From Haliclystus octoradiatus (lineage: Eukaryota > Cnidaria > Staurozoa > Stauromedusae > Haliclystidae): a DNA stretch of 64,000 bases. The position numbers were made by a program, and so were the translations under genes. The notes under the pieces were generated by a model. The model was given only the letters and a program-made list of their open reading frames with translations, was not told the DNA's origin and did no database searches. Each line of letters starts with the position of its first letter. The stretch's first letter is position 1. Positions 22,673 through 37,800 of the stretch are shown here, one piece after another. The stretch spans positions 26,982,561 through 27,046,560 of the forward strand of contig OU744447.1 in NCBI GenBank assembly GCA_916610825.1, in the 5' to 3' direction.

Positions 22673-25453
22673 GACTGTTCTTTGGACAAATAGGCTTCAT
22701 CATGATGAATTGCGCATTGTTTCAATGCTTGTAAATTTCTTCTCTGTAACTTGCTGCTTCCTTGGAATTGGGGAATGTTTAAGCATCGCAAAGTGTTGTT
22801 TCGACAAGCAGGCCTCAATATAGAGAATTGCGCATTGTTTTAATGCTTGTAAATGGTTTTTCTGTAATTTGAGATTTCTTTGGAATTAAGAAATATTCTA
22901 AGCAAGGAAAAGAGCTCTTTCGACAAACTGACCTCTCTATAGAGAATTGCGGATTGTTTCAATGCTTTTAAATGGCTTTTCTGTAATTTGCTATTTCTTT
23001 GGAATTAAGAAATATTTTAAGCATGGCAAAGAGCTCTTTCAACAAACTGACCTCTCTATAGAGAATTGGGCACAGATTTAATTCTTCAAAACAACTATTT
23101 TGAAATTTGCTGTTTCTTGGGAATTCTATAACTTTATGGCATCGCAATGTCTTCTGTGGACAAAGGGGCTCCTCTATCGTGTATTGTGCATTGCTTCCAT
23201 GATGGAAAATTGCTTTTCTAAAATTTGCGTCTTCTTGGGAATTCTGTAATGTTTCAAACGTCCTAGAGTGTTCTTTTGACAAATTGGCCTAATCAATATG
23301 AATTGGGAATTGATTCAATGCTTGTAAATAGCTCTTTAGAAATTTCCGGTCACTTTGGAATTATGGAATGCATCAAGTATCACAGATTGTTCTTTGGACA
23401 AATAGGCTTCATCATGATGAATTGCGCATTGTTTCAATGCTTGTAAATTTCTTCTCTGTAATTTGTGGCTTCCTTGGAATTAGGGATTGTTTAAACATCG
23501 CAAAGTGTTGTTTCGACAAGCAGGCCTCAATATAGAGAATTGCGCATTGTTTCAATGCTTGTAAATGGCTTTTCTGTAATTTGAGATTTCTTTGCAATTA
23601 AGAAATATTGTAAACAAGGCAAAGAGCTCTTTCGACAAACTGACCTCTCTATAGAGAATTGCAGATTGTTTCAATGCTTGTAAATGGCTTTTCTGTAATT
23701 TGCGATTTCTTTGGAATTGAGGAATATTTTAAGCATTGCAAAGAGCTCTTTCGACAAACTGACCTCTCTAGAGAGAATTGGGCACAGTTTTAATCCTACT
23801 AAACACCTATTTTGAAATTTGAGGTTTCTTGGGAATTGTATAATATTTTAGCATCGCAATGTCTTCTATGGATAAAGGGGTACCTCTATAGTGAATTGCG
23901 CATTGCTTCCATAATGAAAAATTGCTTTTCTAAAGTTTGAGGCTTCTTGGGAATTATGTAATGTTTCAAACGTCCCAGAGTGTTCTTTTGACAAATTGGC
24001 CTAATCAATATGAATTGGGAATTGTTTCAATGCTTGTAAATAGCTCTTTAGAAATTCCCGTTCACTTTGGAATTATGAAATGCATCAAGCATCACAGACT
24101 GTTCTTTGGACAAAGAGGCTTCATCATGATGAATTGCGCATTGTTTCAATGCTTGTAAATTTCTTCTCTGTAATTTGCTGCTTCCTTGGAATTAGGGAAT
24201 GTTTAAGCATCGCAAAGTGTTGTTTCGACAAGCAGGCCTCAATATAGAGAATTGCGCATTGTTTTAATGCTTGTAAATGGCTTTTCTGTAATTTGAGATT
24301 TCTTTGGAATTAAGAAATATTCTAAGCAAGGAAAAGAGCTCTTTCGACAAACTGACCTCTCTATAGAGAATTGCGGATTGTTTCAATGCTTTTAAATGGC
24401 TTTTCTGTAATTTGCGAATTCTTTGGAATTAAGAAATATTTTAAGCATGGCAAAGAGCTCTTTCAACAAACTGACCTCTCTATAGAGAATTGGGCACACA
24501 TTTAATTCTTCAAAACAACTATTTTGAAATTTGCTGTTTCTTGGGAATTCTATAACTTTATGGCATCGCAATGTCTTCTGTGGACAAAGGGGCTCCTCTA
24601 TCGTGAATTGTGCATTGCTTCAATGATGGAAAATTGCTTTTCTAAAATTTGCGTCTTCTTGGGAATTCTGTAATGTTTCAAACGTCCTAGAGTGTTCTTT
24701 TGACAAATTGGCCTAATCAATATGAATTGGGAATTGATTCAATGCTTGTAAATAGCTCTTTAGAAATTTCCGGTCACTTTGGAATTATGGAATGCATCAA
24801 GTATCACAGACTGTTCTTTGGACAAATAGGCTTCATCATGATGAATTGCGCATTGTTTCAATGCTTGTAAATTTCTTCTCTGTAACTTGCTGCTTCCTTG
24901 GAATTGGGGAATGTTTAAGCATCGCAAAGTGTTGTTTCGACAAGCAGGCCTCAATATAGAGAATTGCGCATTGTTTTAATGCTTGTAAATGGTTTTTCTG
25001 TAATTTGAGATTTCTTTGGAATTAAGAAATATTCTAAGCAAGGAAAAGAGCTCTTTCGACAAACTGACCTCTCTATAGAGAATTGCGGATTGTTTCAATG
25101 CTTTTAAATGGCTTTTCTGTAATTTGCTATTTCTTTGGAATTAAGAAATATTTTAAGCATGGCAAAGAGCTCTTTCAACAAACTGACCTCTCTATAGAGA
25201 ATTGGGCACAGATTTAATTCTTCAAAACAACTATTTTGAAATTTGCTGTTTCTTGGGAATTCTATAACTTTATGGCATCGCAATGTCTTCTGTGGACAAA
25301 GGGGCTCCTCTATCGTGTATTGTGCATTGCTTCCATGATGGAAAATTGCTTTTCTAAAATTTGCGTCTTCTTGGGAATTCTGTAATGTTTCAAACGTCCT
25401 AGAGTGTTCTTTTGACAAATTGGCCTAATCAATATGAATTGGGAATTGATTCA
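21182..25453 (+). repeat. Two tandem copies of a 2,136-bp super-unit (18 monomers)
   Basis: Six 712-bp units start at 21182, 21894, 22606, 23318, 24030 and 24742. The E monomer lineage runs E1-E2-E2 and then again E1-E2-E2, giving a period of 2,136 bp, with near identity from about 21050 to 23342. Shared rare variants include AAACACCTATTTTG and CTCTATAGTGAATTG in the E1 units and CTGTAACTTGCTGC in the third unit. A third copy is at 31742-33877. Confidence 0.88.
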
Positions 25454-28400
25454 ATGCTTGTAAATAGCTCTTTAGAAATTTTCGGTCACTTTGGAATTAT
25501 GGAATGCATCAAGTATCACAGACTGTTCTTTGGACAAATAGGCTTCATCATGATGAATTGCACATTGTTTCAATGCTTGTAAATTTCTTCTCTGTAATTT
25601 GTGGCTTCCTTGGAATTAGGGATTGTTTAAACATCGCAAAGTGTTGTTTCGATAAGCAGGCCTCAATATAGAGAATTGCGCATTGTTTCAATGCTTGTAA
25701 ATGGCTTTTCTGTAATTTGAGATTTCTTTGGAATTAAGAAATATTCTAAACAAGGCAAAGAGCTCTTTCGACAAACTGACCTCTCTATAGAGAATTGCAG
25801 ATTGTTTCAATGCTTGTAAATGGCTTTTCTGTAATTTGCGATTTCTTTGGAATTGAGGAATATTTTAAGCATGGCAAAGAGCTCTTTCGACAAACTGACC
25901 TCTCTAGAGAGAATTGGGCACAGTTTTAATCCTTCTAAACAACTATTTTGAAATTTGAGGTTTCTTGGGAATTGTATAATATTTTAGCATCGCAATGTCT
26001 TCTATGGATAAAGGGGTACCTCTATCGTGAATTGCGCATTGCTTCCATAATGGAAAATTGCTTTTCTAAAGTTTGAGGCTTCTTGGGAATTATGTAATGT
26101 TTCAAACGTCCTAGAGTGTTCTTTTGACAAATTGGCCTAATCAATATGAATTGGGAATTGTTTCAATGCTTGTAAATAGCTCTTTAGAAATTCCCGTTCA
26201 CTTTGGAATTATGAAATGCATCAAGCATCACAGACTGTTCTTTGGACAAAGAGGCTTCATCATGATGAATTGCGCATTGTTTCAATGCTTGTAAATTTCT
26301 TCTCTGTAATTTGCTGCTTCCTTGGAATTAGGGAATGTTTAAGCATCACAAAGTGTTGTTACGACAAGCAGGCCTCAATATAGAGAATTGCGCATTGTTT
26401 TAATGCTTGTAAATGGCTTTTCTGTAATTTGAGATTTCTTTGGAATTAAGAAATATTCTAAGCAAGGAAAAGAGCTCTTTCGACAAACTGACCTCTCTAT
26501 AGAAAATTGCGGATTGTTTCAATGCTTTTAAATGGCTTTTCTGTAATTTGCGATTTCTTTGAAATTAAGAAATATTTTAAGCATGGCAAAGAGCTCTTTC
26601 AACAAACTGACCTCTCTACAGATAATTGGGCACAGATTAAATCCTTCAAAACAACTATTTTGAAATTTGCTGTTACTTGGGAATTCTATAACTTTATGGC
26701 ATCGCAATGTCTTCTGTGGACAAAGGGGCTCCTCTATCGTGAATTGTGCATTGATTCCATGATGGAAAATTGCTTTTCTAAAACTTGCGTCTTCTTGGGA
26801 ATTCTGTAATGTTTCAAACCTCCTAGAGTGTTCTTTTGACAAATTGGCCTAATCAATATGAATTGGGAATTGTTTCAATGCTTCTAAATAGCTCTTTAGA
26901 AATTCCCGATCACTTTGGAATTATGAAATGCATCAACATCACAGACTGTTCTTTGGACAAAGAGGCTTCATCATGATGAATTGTGCATTGTTTCAATGCT
27001 TGTAAATTTGTTCTCTGTAATTTGCTGCTTCCTTGGAATTAGGGAATGTTTAAGCATCGCAAAGTGTTGTTTCGACAAGCAGGCCTCAATATAGAGAATT
27101 GCGCATTGCTTCAATGCTTGTAAATGGCTTTTCTGTAATTTGAGATTTCTTTGTAATTAAGAAATATTCTAAACAAGGCAAAGAGCTCTTTCGACAAACT
27201 GACCTCTCTATAGAGAATTGCAGATTGTTTCAATGCTTGTAAATGGCTTTTCTGTAATTTGCGATTTCTTTGGATTTGAGGAATATTTTAAGCATGGCAA
27301 AGAGCTCTTTCGACAAACTGACCTCTCTAGAGAGAATTGGGCACAGTTTTAATCCTTCTAAACAACTATTTTGAATTTTGAGGTTTCTTGGGAATTGTAT
27401 AATATTTTAGCATCGCAATGTCTTCTATGGATAAAGGGGTACCTCTATCGTGAATTGCGCATTGCTTCCATAATGGAAAATTGCTTTTCTAAAATTTGAG
27501 GCTTCTTGGGAATTATGTAATGTTTCAAACGTCCTAGAGTGTTCTTTTGACAAATTGGCCTAATCAATATGAATTGGGAATTGTTTCAATGCTTGTAAAT
27601 AGCTCTTTCGAAATTCCCGATCACTTTGGAATTATGAAATGCATCAAGCATCACAGACTGTTCTTTGGACAAAGAGGCTTCATCATGATGAATTGCGCAT
27701 TGTTTCAATGCTTGTAAATTTGTTCTCTGTAACTTGCTGCTTCCTTGGAATTGGGGAATGTTTAAGCATCGCAAAGTGTTGTTTCGACAAGCAGGCCTCA
27801 ATATAGAGAATTGCGCATTGTTTTAATGCTTGTAAATGGTTTTTCTGTAATTTGAGATTTCTTTGGAATTAAGAAATATTCTAAGCAAGGAAAAGAGCTC
27901 TTTCGACAAACTGACCTCTCTATAGAGAATTGCGGATTGTTTCAATGCTTTTAAATGGCTTTTCTGTAATTTGCGATTTCTTTGGAATTAAGAAATATTT
28001 TAAGCATGGCAAAGAGCTCTTTCAACCAACTGACCTCTCTATAGAGAATTGGGCACAGATTTAATTCTTCAAAACAACTATTTTGAAATTTGCTGTTTCT
28101 TGGGAATTCTATAACTTTATGGCATCGCAATGTCTTCTGTGGACAAAGCAGCTCCTCTATCGTGAATTGTGCATTGCTTCCATGATGGAAAATTGCTTTT
28201 CTAAAATTTGCGTCTTCTTGGGAATTCTGTAATGTTTCAAACGTCCTAGAGTGTTCTTTTGACAAATTGGCCTAATCAATATGAATTGGGAATTGATTCA
28301 ATGCTTGTAAATAGCTCTTTAGAAATTCCCGGTCACTTTGGAATCATGGAATGCATCAAGTATCACAGACTGTTCTTTGGACAATTAGGCTTCATCATGA

Positions 28401-29783
28401 TGAATTGCGCATTGTTTCAATGCTTGTAAATTTCTTGTCTGTAATTTGTGGCTTCCTTGGAATTAGGGATTGTTTAAACATCGCAAAGTGTTGTTTCGAT
28501 AAGCAGGCCTCAATATAGAGAATTGCGCATTGTTTCAATGCTTGTAAATGTCTTTTCTGTAATTTGAGATTTCTTTGCAATTAAGAAATATTCTAAACAA
28601 GGCAAAGAGCTCTTTCGACAAACTGACCTCTCTATAGAGAATTGCAGATTGTTTCAATGCTTGTAAATGGCTTTTCTGTAATTTGCGATTTCTTTGGAAT
28701 TGAGGAATATTTTAAGCATGGCAAAGAGCTCTTTCGACAAACTGACCTCTCTAGAGAGAATTGGGCACAGTTTTAATCCTTCTAAACAACTATTTTGAAA
28801 TTTGAGGTTTCTTGGGAATTGTATAATATTTTAGCATTGCAATGTCTTCTATGGATAAAGGGGTACCTCTATCGTGAATTGCGCATTGCTTCCATAATGG
28901 AAAATTGCTTTTCTAAAGTTTGAGGCTTCTTGGGAATTATGTAATGTTTCAAACGTTTTAGAGTGTTCTTTTGACAAATTGGCCTAATCAATATGAATTG
29001 GGAATTGTTTCAATGCTTGTAAATAGCTCTTTAGAAATTCCCGTTCACTTTGGAATTATGAAATGCATCAAGCATAACAGACTGTTCTTTGGACAAAGAG
29101 GCTTCATCATGATGAATTGCGCATTGTTTCAATGCTTGTAAATTTCTTCTCTGTAATTTGCTGCTTCCTTGGAATTAGGGAATGTTTAAGCATCGCAAAG
29201 TGTTGTTACGACAAGCAGGCCTCAATATAGAGAATTGCGCATTGTTTTAATGCTTGTAAATGGCTTTTCTGTAATTTGAGATTTCTTTGGAATTAAGAAA
29301 TATTCTAAGCAAGGAAAAGAGCTCTTTCGACAAACTGACCTCTCTATAGAAAATTGCGGATTGTTTCAATGCTTTTAAATGGCTTTTCTGTAATTTGCGA
29401 TTTCTTTGAAATTAAGAAATATTTTAAGCATGGCAAAGAGCTCTTTCAACAAACTGACCTCTCTATAGATAATTGGGCACAGATTAAATCCTTCAAAACA
29501 ACTATTTTGAAATTTGCTGTTACTTGGGAATTCTATAACTTTATGGCATCGCAATGTCTTCTGTGGACAAAGGGGCTCCTCTATCGTGAATTGTGCATTG
29601 ATTCCATGATGGAAAATTGCTTTTCTAAAATTTGCGTCTTCTTGGGAATTCTGTAATGTTTCAAACGTCCTAGAGTGTTCTTTTGACAAATTGGCCTAAT
29701 CAATATGAATTGGGAATTGTTTCAATGCTTCTAAATAGCTCTTTAGAAATTCCCGATCACTTTGGAATTATGAAATGCATCAA
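23199..29783 (+). repeat. 6.6-kb segmental duplication, copy 1 (shift 8,424 bp)
   Basis: Nine HOR units lie wholly or mostly in this stretch, which recurs at 31623-38207. The left border is set by the last mismatch (C at 23198 against A at 31622), the right border by CATCAATCATC against CATCAACATC at 29784/38208. The only internal difference I noticed is A at 25476 against C at 33900. Rare shared variants confirm it: CTCTACAGATAATTG, CAAACCTCC, GACAAAGCAGC, GGACAATTAGGC, CGTTTTAGAG and GCATAACAG. Confidence 0.92.
25454..29724 (+). repeat. Three 1,424-bp super-units (12 monomers each)
   Basis: Units start at 25454, 26166, 26878, 27589, 28301 and 29013, with spacings of 712 bp except one of 711. 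E lineages alternate E1-E2 three times, in contrast to the E1-E2-E2 pattern just to the left. The pairs are similar but not identical, so they are older than the 6.6-kb duplication that carries them. Confidence 0.85.
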
Positions 29784-31808
29784 TCATCACAGACTGTTCT
29801 TTGGACAAAGAGGCTTCATCATGATGAATTGCGCATTGTTTCAATGCTTGTAAATTTCTTCTCTGTAATTTGCTGCTTCCTTGGAATTAGGGAATGTTTA
29901 AGCATCGCAAAGTGTTGTTTCGATAAGCAGGCCTCAATATAGAGAATTGCGCATTGTTTTGATGCTTGTAAATGGCTTTTCTGTAATTTGCGATTTCTTT
30001 GGAATTAAGAAATATTTTAAGCATGGCAAAGAGCTCTTTCAACAAACTGACCTCTCTATAGAGAATTGGGCACAGATTTAATCCTTCAAAACAACTATTT
30101 TGAAATTTGCTGTTTCTTGGGAATTCTATAACTTTATGGCATCGCAATGTCTTCTGTGGACAAAGGGGCTCCTCTATCGTGAATTGTGCATTGCTTCCAT
30201 GATGGAAAATTGCTTTTCTAAAATTTGCGTCTTCTTGGGAATTCTGTAATGTTTCAAACGTCCTAGAGTGTTCTTTTGACAAATTGGCCTAATCAATATG
30301 AATTGGGAATTGATTCAATGCTTGTAAATAGCTCTTTAGAAATTTCCGGTCACTTTGGAATTATGGAATGCATCAAGTATCACAGATTGTTCTTTGGACA
30401 AATAGGCTTCATCATGATGAATTGCGCATTGTTTCAATGCTTGTAAATTTCTTCTCTGTAATTTGTGGCTTCCTTGGAATTAGGGATTGTTTAAACATCG
30501 CAAAGTGTTGTTTCGACAAGCAGGCCTCAATATAGAGAATTGCGCATTGTTTCAATGCTTGTAAATGGCTTTTCTGTAATTTGAGATTTCTTTGCAATTA
30601 AGAAATATTGTAAACAAGGCAAAGAGCTCTTTCGACAAACTGACCTCTCTATAGAGAATTGCAGATTGTTTCAATGCTTGTAAATGGCTTTTCTGTAATT
30701 TGCGATTTCTTTGGAATTGAGGAATATTTTAAGCATTGCAAAGAGCTCTTTCGACAAACTGACCTCTCTAGAGAGAATTGGGCACAGTTTTAATCCTACT
30801 AAACACCTATTTTGAAATTTGAGGTTTCTTGGGAATTGTATAATATTTTAGCATCGCAATGTCTTCTATGGATAAAGGGGTACCTCTATAGTGAATTGCG
30901 CATTGCTTCCATAATGAAAAATTGCTTTTCTAAAGTTTGAGGCTTCTTGGGAATTATGTAATGTTTCAAACGTCCCAGAGTGTTCTTTTGACAAATTGGC
31001 CTAATCAATATGAATTGGGAATTGTTTCAATGCTTGTAAATAGCTCTTTAGAAATTCCCGTTCACTTTGGAATTATGAAATGCATCAAGCATCACAGACT
31101 GTTCTTTGGACAAAGAGGCTTCATCATGATGAATTGCGCATTGTTTCAATGCTTGTAAATTTCTTCTCTGTAATTTGCTGCTTCCTTGGAATTAGGGAAT
31201 GTTTAAGCATCGCAAAGTGTTGTTTCGACAAGCAGGCCTCAATATAGAGAATTGCGCATTGTTTTAATGCTTGTAAATGGCTTTTCTGTAATTTGAGATT
31301 TCTTTGGAATTAAGAAATATTCTAAGCAAGGAAAAGAGCTCTTTCGACAAACTGACCTCTCTATAGAGAATTGCGGATTGTTTCAATGCTTTTAAATGGC
31401 TTTTCTGTAATTTGCGAATTCTTTGGAATTAAGAAATATTTTAAGCATGGCAAAGAGCTCTTTCAACAAACTGACCTCTCTATAGAGAATTGGGCACACA
31501 TTTAATTCTTCAAAACAACTATTTTGAAATTTGCTGTTTCTTGGGAATTCTATAACTTTATGGCATCGCAATGTCTTCTGTGGACAAAGGGGCTCCTCTA
31601 TCGTGAATTGTGCATTGCTTCAATGATGGAAAATTGCTTTTCTAAAATTTGCGTCTTCTTGGGAATTCTGTAATGTTTCAAACGTCCTAGAGTGTTCTTT
31701 TGACAAATTGGCCTAATCAATATGAATTGGGAATTGATTCAATGCTTGTAAATAGCTCTTTAGAAATTTCCGGTCACTTTGGAATTATGGAATGCATCAA
31801 GTATCACA
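29732..31808 (+). repeat. 2.1-kb duplication, copy 2 (shift 9,136 bp)
   Basis: This copy of 20596-22672 joins the end of the first 6.6-kb duplication copy to the start of the second. The last 186 bases (31623-31808) also match 23199-23384, so the right-hand junction lies in shared sequence, as expected for unequal homologous exchange. Confidence 0.85.
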
Positions 31809-34800
31809 GATTGTTCTTTGGACAAATAGGCTTCATCATGATGAATTGCGCATTGTTTCAATGCTTGTAAATTTCTTCTCTGTAATTTGTGGCTTCCTTG
31901 GAATTAGGGATTGTTTAAACATCGCAAAGTGTTGTTTCGACAAGCAGGCCTCAATATAGAGAATTGCGCATTGTTTCAATGCTTGTAAATGGCTTTTCTG
32001 TAATTTGAGATTTCTTTGCAATTAAGAAATATTGTAAACAAGGCAAAGAGCTCTTTCGACAAACTGACCTCTCTATAGAGAATTGCAGATTGTTTCAATG
32101 CTTGTAAATGGCTTTTCTGTAATTTGCGATTTCTTTGGAATTGAGGAATATTTTAAGCATTGCAAAGAGCTCTTTCGACAAACTGACCTCTCTAGAGAGA
32201 ATTGGGCACAGTTTTAATCCTACTAAACACCTATTTTGAAATTTGAGGTTTCTTGGGAATTGTATAATATTTTAGCATCGCAATGTCTTCTATGGATAAA
32301 GGGGTACCTCTATAGTGAATTGCGCATTGCTTCCATAATGAAAAATTGCTTTTCTAAAGTTTGAGGCTTCTTGGGAATTATGTAATGTTTCAAACGTCCC
32401 AGAGTGTTCTTTTGACAAATTGGCCTAATCAATATGAATTGGGAATTGTTTCAATGCTTGTAAATAGCTCTTTAGAAATTCCCGTTCACTTTGGAATTAT
32501 GAAATGCATCAAGCATCACAGACTGTTCTTTGGACAAAGAGGCTTCATCATGATGAATTGCGCATTGTTTCAATGCTTGTAAATTTCTTCTCTGTAATTT
32601 GCTGCTTCCTTGGAATTAGGGAATGTTTAAGCATCGCAAAGTGTTGTTTCGACAAGCAGGCCTCAATATAGAGAATTGCGCATTGTTTTAATGCTTGTAA
32701 ATGGCTTTTCTGTAATTTGAGATTTCTTTGGAATTAAGAAATATTCTAAGCAAGGAAAAGAGCTCTTTCGACAAACTGACCTCTCTATAGAGAATTGCGG
32801 ATTGTTTCAATGCTTTTAAATGGCTTTTCTGTAATTTGCGAATTCTTTGGAATTAAGAAATATTTTAAGCATGGCAAAGAGCTCTTTCAACAAACTGACC
32901 TCTCTATAGAGAATTGGGCACACATTTAATTCTTCAAAACAACTATTTTGAAATTTGCTGTTTCTTGGGAATTCTATAACTTTATGGCATCGCAATGTCT
33001 TCTGTGGACAAAGGGGCTCCTCTATCGTGAATTGTGCATTGCTTCAATGATGGAAAATTGCTTTTCTAAAATTTGCGTCTTCTTGGGAATTCTGTAATGT
33101 TTCAAACGTCCTAGAGTGTTCTTTTGACAAATTGGCCTAATCAATATGAATTGGGAATTGATTCAATGCTTGTAAATAGCTCTTTAGAAATTTCCGGTCA
33201 CTTTGGAATTATGGAATGCATCAAGTATCACAGACTGTTCTTTGGACAAATAGGCTTCATCATGATGAATTGCGCATTGTTTCAATGCTTGTAAATTTCT
33301 TCTCTGTAACTTGCTGCTTCCTTGGAATTGGGGAATGTTTAAGCATCGCAAAGTGTTGTTTCGACAAGCAGGCCTCAATATAGAGAATTGCGCATTGTTT
33401 TAATGCTTGTAAATGGTTTTTCTGTAATTTGAGATTTCTTTGGAATTAAGAAATATTCTAAGCAAGGAAAAGAGCTCTTTCGACAAACTGACCTCTCTAT
33501 AGAGAATTGCGGATTGTTTCAATGCTTTTAAATGGCTTTTCTGTAATTTGCTATTTCTTTGGAATTAAGAAATATTTTAAGCATGGCAAAGAGCTCTTTC
33601 AACAAACTGACCTCTCTATAGAGAATTGGGCACAGATTTAATTCTTCAAAACAACTATTTTGAAATTTGCTGTTTCTTGGGAATTCTATAACTTTATGGC
33701 ATCGCAATGTCTTCTGTGGACAAAGGGGCTCCTCTATCGTGTATTGTGCATTGCTTCCATGATGGAAAATTGCTTTTCTAAAATTTGCGTCTTCTTGGGA
33801 ATTCTGTAATGTTTCAAACGTCCTAGAGTGTTCTTTTGACAAATTGGCCTAATCAATATGAATTGGGAATTGATTCAATGCTTGTAAATAGCTCTTTAGC
33901 AATTTTCGGTCACTTTGGAATTATGGAATGCATCAAGTATCACAGACTGTTCTTTGGACAAATAGGCTTCATCATGATGAATTGCACATTGTTTCAATGC
34001 TTGTAAATTTCTTCTCTGTAATTTGTGGCTTCCTTGGAATTAGGGATTGTTTAAACATCGCAAAGTGTTGTTTCGATAAGCAGGCCTCAATATAGAGAAT
34101 TGCGCATTGTTTCAATGCTTGTAAATGGCTTTTCTGTAATTTGAGATTTCTTTGGAATTAAGAAATATTCTAAACAAGGCAAAGAGCTCTTTCGACAAAC
34201 TGACCTCTCTATAGAGAATTGCAGATTGTTTCAATGCTTGTAAATGGCTTTTCTGTAATTTGCGATTTCTTTGGAATTGAGGAATATTTTAAGCATGGCA
34301 AAGAGCTCTTTCGACAAACTGACCTCTCTAGAGAGAATTGGGCACAGTTTTAATCCTTCTAAACAACTATTTTGAAATTTGAGGTTTCTTGGGAATTGTA
34401 TAATATTTTAGCATCGCAATGTCTTCTATGGATAAAGGGGTACCTCTATCGTGAATTGCGCATTGCTTCCATAATGGAAAATTGCTTTTCTAAAGTTTGA
34501 GGCTTCTTGGGAATTATGTAATGTTTCAAACGTCCTAGAGTGTTCTTTTGACAAATTGGCCTAATCAATATGAATTGGGAATTGTTTCAATGCTTGTAAA
34601 TAGCTCTTTAGAAATTCCCGTTCACTTTGGAATTATGAAATGCATCAAGCATCACAGACTGTTCTTTGGACAAAGAGGCTTCATCATGATGAATTGCGCA
34701 TTGTTTCAATGCTTGTAAATTTCTTCTCTGTAATTTGCTGCTTCCTTGGAATTAGGGAATGTTTAAGCATCACAAAGTGTTGTTACGACAAGCAGGCCTC

Positions 34801-37800
34801 AATATAGAGAATTGCGCATTGTTTTAATGCTTGTAAATGGCTTTTCTGTAATTTGAGATTTCTTTGGAATTAAGAAATATTCTAAGCAAGGAAAAGAGCT
34901 CTTTCGACAAACTGACCTCTCTATAGAAAATTGCGGATTGTTTCAATGCTTTTAAATGGCTTTTCTGTAATTTGCGATTTCTTTGAAATTAAGAAATATT
35001 TTAAGCATGGCAAAGAGCTCTTTCAACAAACTGACCTCTCTACAGATAATTGGGCACAGATTAAATCCTTCAAAACAACTATTTTGAAATTTGCTGTTAC
35101 TTGGGAATTCTATAACTTTATGGCATCGCAATGTCTTCTGTGGACAAAGGGGCTCCTCTATCGTGAATTGTGCATTGATTCCATGATGGAAAATTGCTTT
35201 TCTAAAACTTGCGTCTTCTTGGGAATTCTGTAATGTTTCAAACCTCCTAGAGTGTTCTTTTGACAAATTGGCCTAATCAATATGAATTGGGAATTGTTTC
35301 AATGCTTCTAAATAGCTCTTTAGAAATTCCCGATCACTTTGGAATTATGAAATGCATCAACATCACAGACTGTTCTTTGGACAAAGAGGCTTCATCATGA
35401 TGAATTGTGCATTGTTTCAATGCTTGTAAATTTGTTCTCTGTAATTTGCTGCTTCCTTGGAATTAGGGAATGTTTAAGCATCGCAAAGTGTTGTTTCGAC
35501 AAGCAGGCCTCAATATAGAGAATTGCGCATTGCTTCAATGCTTGTAAATGGCTTTTCTGTAATTTGAGATTTCTTTGTAATTAAGAAATATTCTAAACAA
35601 GGCAAAGAGCTCTTTCGACAAACTGACCTCTCTATAGAGAATTGCAGATTGTTTCAATGCTTGTAAATGGCTTTTCTGTAATTTGCGATTTCTTTGGATT
35701 TGAGGAATATTTTAAGCATGGCAAAGAGCTCTTTCGACAAACTGACCTCTCTAGAGAGAATTGGGCACAGTTTTAATCCTTCTAAACAACTATTTTGAAT
35801 TTTGAGGTTTCTTGGGAATTGTATAATATTTTAGCATCGCAATGTCTTCTATGGATAAAGGGGTACCTCTATCGTGAATTGCGCATTGCTTCCATAATGG
35901 AAAATTGCTTTTCTAAAATTTGAGGCTTCTTGGGAATTATGTAATGTTTCAAACGTCCTAGAGTGTTCTTTTGACAAATTGGCCTAATCAATATGAATTG
36001 GGAATTGTTTCAATGCTTGTAAATAGCTCTTTCGAAATTCCCGATCACTTTGGAATTATGAAATGCATCAAGCATCACAGACTGTTCTTTGGACAAAGAG
36101 GCTTCATCATGATGAATTGCGCATTGTTTCAATGCTTGTAAATTTGTTCTCTGTAACTTGCTGCTTCCTTGGAATTGGGGAATGTTTAAGCATCGCAAAG
36201 TGTTGTTTCGACAAGCAGGCCTCAATATAGAGAATTGCGCATTGTTTTAATGCTTGTAAATGGTTTTTCTGTAATTTGAGATTTCTTTGGAATTAAGAAA
36301 TATTCTAAGCAAGGAAAAGAGCTCTTTCGACAAACTGACCTCTCTATAGAGAATTGCGGATTGTTTCAATGCTTTTAAATGGCTTTTCTGTAATTTGCGA
36401 TTTCTTTGGAATTAAGAAATATTTTAAGCATGGCAAAGAGCTCTTTCAACCAACTGACCTCTCTATAGAGAATTGGGCACAGATTTAATTCTTCAAAACA
36501 ACTATTTTGAAATTTGCTGTTTCTTGGGAATTCTATAACTTTATGGCATCGCAATGTCTTCTGTGGACAAAGCAGCTCCTCTATCGTGAATTGTGCATTG
36601 CTTCCATGATGGAAAATTGCTTTTCTAAAATTTGCGTCTTCTTGGGAATTCTGTAATGTTTCAAACGTCCTAGAGTGTTCTTTTGACAAATTGGCCTAAT
36701 CAATATGAATTGGGAATTGATTCAATGCTTGTAAATAGCTCTTTAGAAATTCCCGGTCACTTTGGAATCATGGAATGCATCAAGTATCACAGACTGTTCT
36801 TTGGACAATTAGGCTTCATCATGATGAATTGCGCATTGTTTCAATGCTTGTAAATTTCTTGTCTGTAATTTGTGGCTTCCTTGGAATTAGGGATTGTTTA
36901 AACATCGCAAAGTGTTGTTTCGATAAGCAGGCCTCAATATAGAGAATTGCGCATTGTTTCAATGCTTGTAAATGTCTTTTCTGTAATTTGAGATTTCTTT
37001 GCAATTAAGAAATATTCTAAACAAGGCAAAGAGCTCTTTCGACAAACTGACCTCTCTATAGAGAATTGCAGATTGTTTCAATGCTTGTAAATGGCTTTTC
37101 TGTAATTTGCGATTTCTTTGGAATTGAGGAATATTTTAAGCATGGCAAAGAGCTCTTTCGACAAACTGACCTCTCTAGAGAGAATTGGGCACAGTTTTAA
37201 TCCTTCTAAACAACTATTTTGAAATTTGAGGTTTCTTGGGAATTGTATAATATTTTAGCATTGCAATGTCTTCTATGGATAAAGGGGTACCTCTATCGTG
37301 AATTGCGCATTGCTTCCATAATGGAAAATTGCTTTTCTAAAGTTTGAGGCTTCTTGGGAATTATGTAATGTTTCAAACGTTTTAGAGTGTTCTTTTGACA
37401 AATTGGCCTAATCAATATGAATTGGGAATTGTTTCAATGCTTGTAAATAGCTCTTTAGAAATTCCCGTTCACTTTGGAATTATGAAATGCATCAAGCATA
37501 ACAGACTGTTCTTTGGACAAAGAGGCTTCATCATGATGAATTGCGCATTGTTTCAATGCTTGTAAATTTCTTCTCTGTAATTTGCTGCTTCCTTGGAATT
37601 AGGGAATGTTTAAGCATCGCAAAGTGTTGTTACGACAAGCAGGCCTCAATATAGAGAATTGCGCATTGTTTTAATGCTTGTAAATGGCTTTTCTGTAATT
37701 TGAGATTTCTTTGGAATTAAGAAATATTCTAAGCAAGGAAAAGAGCTCTTTCGACAAACTGACCTCTCTATAGAAAATTGCGGATTGTTTCAATGCTTTT